A DNA stretch of 64,000 bases from Gallaecimonas xiamenensis 3-C-1 (GTDB taxonomy: Bacteria; Pseudomonadota; Gammaproteobacteria; Enterobacterales; Gallaecimonadaceae): contig NZ_AMRI01000022.1 of the NCBI RefSeq assembly GCF_000299915.1, forward strand, positions 18,705 to 82,704, written 5' to 3'. A program made the position numbers and the translations under genes. The notes under the pieces are model-generated. The model did no database searches, was not told the origin of the DNA, and saw only the letters and a program-made list of their open reading frames with translations. Below, one piece after another: positions 61,722 to 64,000 of this stretch; the first letter of the stretch is position 1, and the number at the start of each line of letters is the position of its first letter.

Positions 61722-64000
61722 TCACAGATAGACGTGCAGTTGACTGTCGCTTTCCATCCCATTGGGGGAAGGCGGTGGTGACACGTTGGTGCTGGTCACA
61801 GTGGCGGGATCCACCAGCAGAGAACCGCTTTGCAGCAGGCTTTGGATAATGTCCCCATCGCTGCCGATACTGCTGAGATCCACTCCCTGCAAGATGATGG
61901 TCTGGTCGGTACCACTACCATCCCCTTGAGCGTCAACCAAAATATGGGTGTCACCCCCTATCAGCTCAAAGGATAGATAGCTTTCCAGGCTGCCGCCTTC
62001 TTCGCCCACCAGCAGTTCGGCCAGGTCCAGGACATCTGTGCCTTGGCTAAAGTCGGTAATGGTATCGGTACCCGTTTCCCCCTGGCTCCAATGGAAGCTG
62101 TCAGCGCCCTGGCCACCGCTCAAAAGATCATTGCCAAGGCCGCCGGCCAGGATGTCGTTGCCATCGCCACCATAGAGCATGTCGTTACCCGCAGTGCCGT
62201 ACAGGACATCGGCGTTATCACTACCATGAAGCTCATAACCACTGCCCTCACTGGTGGTGACATTGACCGAGAAGCCGCTGGAAGCCCCGTCGCCGTCACC
62301 GTCGACACCGGCCAGGTTGAAGTTCAATTGGTAGTCGTCTGGGTATTCGGTCACCACATAGTTGGCAGAGAGGCCATCGATCTTGAAGCTGACCGCACTG
62401 TCGTAGGGGCTTAGCTCTACGTAATCGACGGTGCGGCCGGTGTCGGTGCCGATAACCACGGCAAAATCGCTACCGATAGCTTCACTGACGGTCTGAGAGC
62501 TGCCGTCGGTGTAGTAGACGGTGTAGGTGACCATGTCGGTGGCCTTGGCACCACCGGTACCGGCGATGTCGATGGTCAGCTGGGACAAGGACGCGCCGGC
62601 CACTTGCTGCACCACATCAAAACGCAGCACATCTTGCTTGTTGCCGTGCATGACGTTGTCATTGACCCCAAGGTCGGTACTGGAAATGGTCAGGGTGGCC
62701 GGGTTGCCCTGGCTGGTACCGGTAACCACTATGTCGAAATAGCCCCCGAACTGGGTATCGTCAAAGGTGTAGGACGACAAGCCGGAGCCGCCAGAGATCC
62801 CGGACAGCAGGCTGCCAACAGGCACCTCCACTACCGGTTCCGGGGTCACCAGGTTGAAGTCGTAGGTGCCATCCTGGTTGATTTGGACGGTGAAGAAGAC
62901 ATCGGCGCCGTCATTAAAGACGCCGTTGAATACCAGGCTATTAGCAGTGGAGGCGCCGGCGTCAAAGACCAGCTCATAACCGTCGGGCGCATTGGTCCAG
63001 GCCAGGGAGTTGCCGTCGAAGCTGGCGGTAAAGGCCTGGGTGTCGGCTCCGATGTTGAAGTCGTAATGGCCCTGGTATTGGCCAGCCAGGTTGGCGATGG
63101 ACAGGTTGTCTGCAGTCAGGCTGGGGCCGTCATCGAGGAAGCTGACGGTGAAGGTGGTGTCCGCCGGATCCCCTTCGTTGTCGGTGACCACCATGGTCAC
63201 TTCCACGTCGATGGCGTCGTTGGGGTTGCTGCTGTCCGGGTGGTTCATCACCTGCAACTGGGTGACGGTATAGGTGCCGTCGTTGTTCACCACGATTTGC
63301 CAGTCGCCGTTGTCGGCGCTCAGGGTCTGGGTGGCGGCGTTCCAGGTAGCGCCAGCGGCGCTCAAGGTGACGGTGCCGGCACTGTCATTGCCGTAACTGG
63401 CGGTGAAGCTGCGGTTGACGCTGTCGAGACCACCGGTTTCATCCAGTACTGCATCTTGGGCGCTTAAGGTCGGGGTGGAGTCCGGGCCCAGTTGGATGGT
63501 CAAGGTGGCCTGATCGGTATCACCGTCACCGTCGGTGAGGGTGTAGTTGATGATGACGGTGCCTTCTTCGCCGGCGGCCGGGGTGTAGGTGACGGTACCA
63601 TCGGCATTGAACTGCACGCTGCCAAGGCCGCTGCTGACCACCGCATCAGTGAGGGTGGCGCCGTCGGCACCCAGGGTGTCGTTGGCCAGCACGTTGTACA
63701 GCACCGGGGCGTCTTCTGCCCCTTGGCTGGTTTGGTCATCGACCGCTATAGGGCCATCGTCGAGGAAGCTGACCGTGAAGGTGGTGTCCGCCGGATCCCC
63801 TTCGTTGTCGGTGACCACCATGGTCACTTCCACGTCGATGGCGTCGTTGGGGTTGCTGCTGTCCGGGTGGCTCATCACCTGCAACTGGGTGACGGTATAG
63901 GTGCCGTCGTTGTTCACCACGATTTGCCAGTCGCCGTTGTCGGCGCTCAGGGTCTGGGTGGCGGCATTCCAGCTAGCACCGGCGGCGCTCAAGGTGACGG
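61722..64000 (-). CDS. Giant RTX adhesin, C-terminal part (LapA/BpfA type; 5' end outside window)
   Basis: About 759 residues of the C-terminal end are visible. Two copies of a repeat with a 209-residue period (SDNGDWQIVVNNDGTYTVTQLQV, VTDNEGDPADTTFTVSFLDDGP) resemble T1SS-143/DUF5801-type Ig-like modules, with a VCBS/cadherin-like module (VLANDTLGADGATLTDAVV) between them. Near the end are RTX nonapeptides (LYGGDGNDILAGGLGNDLLSGGQGADSF) that bind calcium, and a T1SS C-terminal target domain (DTITDFSQGTDVLDLAELL to the end). Neighbours encode its exporter and the LapG/LapD switch. The N-terminal LapG cleavage site lies beyond the window. Confidence 0.93.
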   Translation of the reverse strand, partial: VTLSAAGASWNAATQTLSADNGDWQIVVNNDGTYTVTQLQVMSHPDSSNPNDAIDVEVTMVVTDNEGDPADTTFTVSFLDDGPIAVDDQTSQGAEDAPVLYNVLANDTLGADGATLTDAVVSSGLGSVQFNADGTVTYTPAAGEEGTVIINYTLTDGDGDTDQATLTIQLGPDSTPTLSAQDAVLDETGGLDSVNRSFTASYGNDSAGTVTLSAAGATWNAATQTLSADNGDWQIVVNNDGTYTVTQLQVMNHPDSSNPNDAIDVEVTMVVTDNEGDPADTTFTVSFLDDGPSLTADNLSIANLAGQYQGHYDFNIGADTQAFTASFDGNSLAWTNAPDGYELVFDAGASTANSLVFNGVFNDGADVFFTVQINQDGTYDFNLVTPEPVVEVPVGSLLSGISGGSGLSSYTFDDTQFGGYFDIVVTGTSQGNPATLTISSTDLGVNDNVMHGNKQDVLRFDVVQQVAGASLSQLTIDIAGTGGAKATDMVTYTVYYTDGSSQTVSEAIGSDFAVVIGTDTGRTVDYVELSPYDSAVSFKIDGLSANYVVTEYPDDYQLNFNLAGVDGDGDGASSGFSVNVTTSEGSGYELHGSDNADVLYGTAGNDMLYGGDGNDILAGGLGNDLLSGGQGADSFHWSQGETGTDTITDFSQGTDVLDLAELLVGEEGGSLESYLSFELIGGDTHILVDAQGDGSGTDQTIILQGVDLSSIGSDGDIIQSLLQSGSLLVDPATVTSTNVSPPPSPNGMESDSQLHVYL
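63134..63373. repeat. Adhesin repeat, copy 1
   Basis: This 240-base stretch is nearly identical to 63761-64000, 627 bases (209 codons) further on. Only a few scattered changes are visible, which suggests recent duplication or gene conversion of an Ig-like module. Confidence 0.9.
63761..64000. repeat. Adhesin repeat, copy 2 (runs out of window)
   Basis: The second near-identical copy of the adhesin module is cut by the right window edge. More copies probably follow. Confidence 0.9.

Overview
The window reads as chromosomal DNA of a G+C-rich gammaproteobacterium. It has the E. coli-like block ygfB / ubiH-ubiI / gcvTHP with zapA-6S RNA-ygfA beside it, plus groESL under a sigma-32-type promoter, dsbD, cutA, fxsA and ohrR/ohr. 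It also has several TonB-dependent receptors and a Lap/Bpf-type RTX adhesin operon like that of Shewanella. A Gallaecimonas-like or other Alteromonadales-related genus is my best guess from gene content, but no species-level marker is present. I found no insertion sequence, CRISPR array, phage region or replication origin.

Layout. 1-4 kb: yaeQ (partial), two small genes, groESL, fxsA. 4-10 kb: cutA-dsbD, an HDOD protein, a ZntR-like regulator, a PAAR spike protein, tRNA-Gly(CCC), a dienoyl-CoA-reductase-like SDR, a small membrane protein and a DUF3192 lipoprotein. 10-20 kb: the organic peroxide locus ohrR / esterase / ohr, a C-S lyase with a 2OG-Fe(II) oxygenase, a chemoreceptor-like protein, ghrB, and ahpC-ahpF behind a candidate OxyR site. 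20-32 kb: zapE, a TPR-sulfotransferase broken by two small tandem duplications, a TonB receptor, a MocR regulator with GNAT and LysE genes, a MAPEG protein, an M20 peptidase and a membrane AraC regulator. 32-41.6 kb: a second TonB receptor, an Ntn amidase, an L,D-transpeptidase, a Fur-boxed catecholate-type receptor with an IroE-like esterase, an orphan XRE protein, and a lipase with a lower-G+C small partner. 41.6-53.6 kb: gcvTHP, ubiI, ubiH, ygfB, zapA, 6S RNA, ygfA, rpiA, serA and an LpxL/M-type acyltransferase. 53.6-64 kb: one long minus-strand operon for a giant RTX adhesin (its C-terminal part only), its type I secretion system, an OmpA lipoprotein, and the LapG protease with its LapD c-di-GMP receptor.

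How the genes work together. Three stress circuits have readable promoters: groESL (sigma-32), ahpCF (an OxyR-like tetrapartite site) and ohrR/esterase/ohr (a shared 14-bp palindrome at three promoters). The receptor/esterase pair at 36-39 kb looks like uptake and opening of a catecholate trilactone siderophore, with no biosynthesis genes nearby. The adhesin operon should be a c-di-GMP-gated surface attachment system: LapD sequesters LapG when c-di-GMP is high, and LapG otherwise clips the adhesin. The observations I would check first are the doubly frameshifted TPR-sulfotransferase, the candidate OhrR palindromes, the lipase with its possible immunity partner, and the oxygenase/C-S lyase operon with a met-box-like palindrome upstream.
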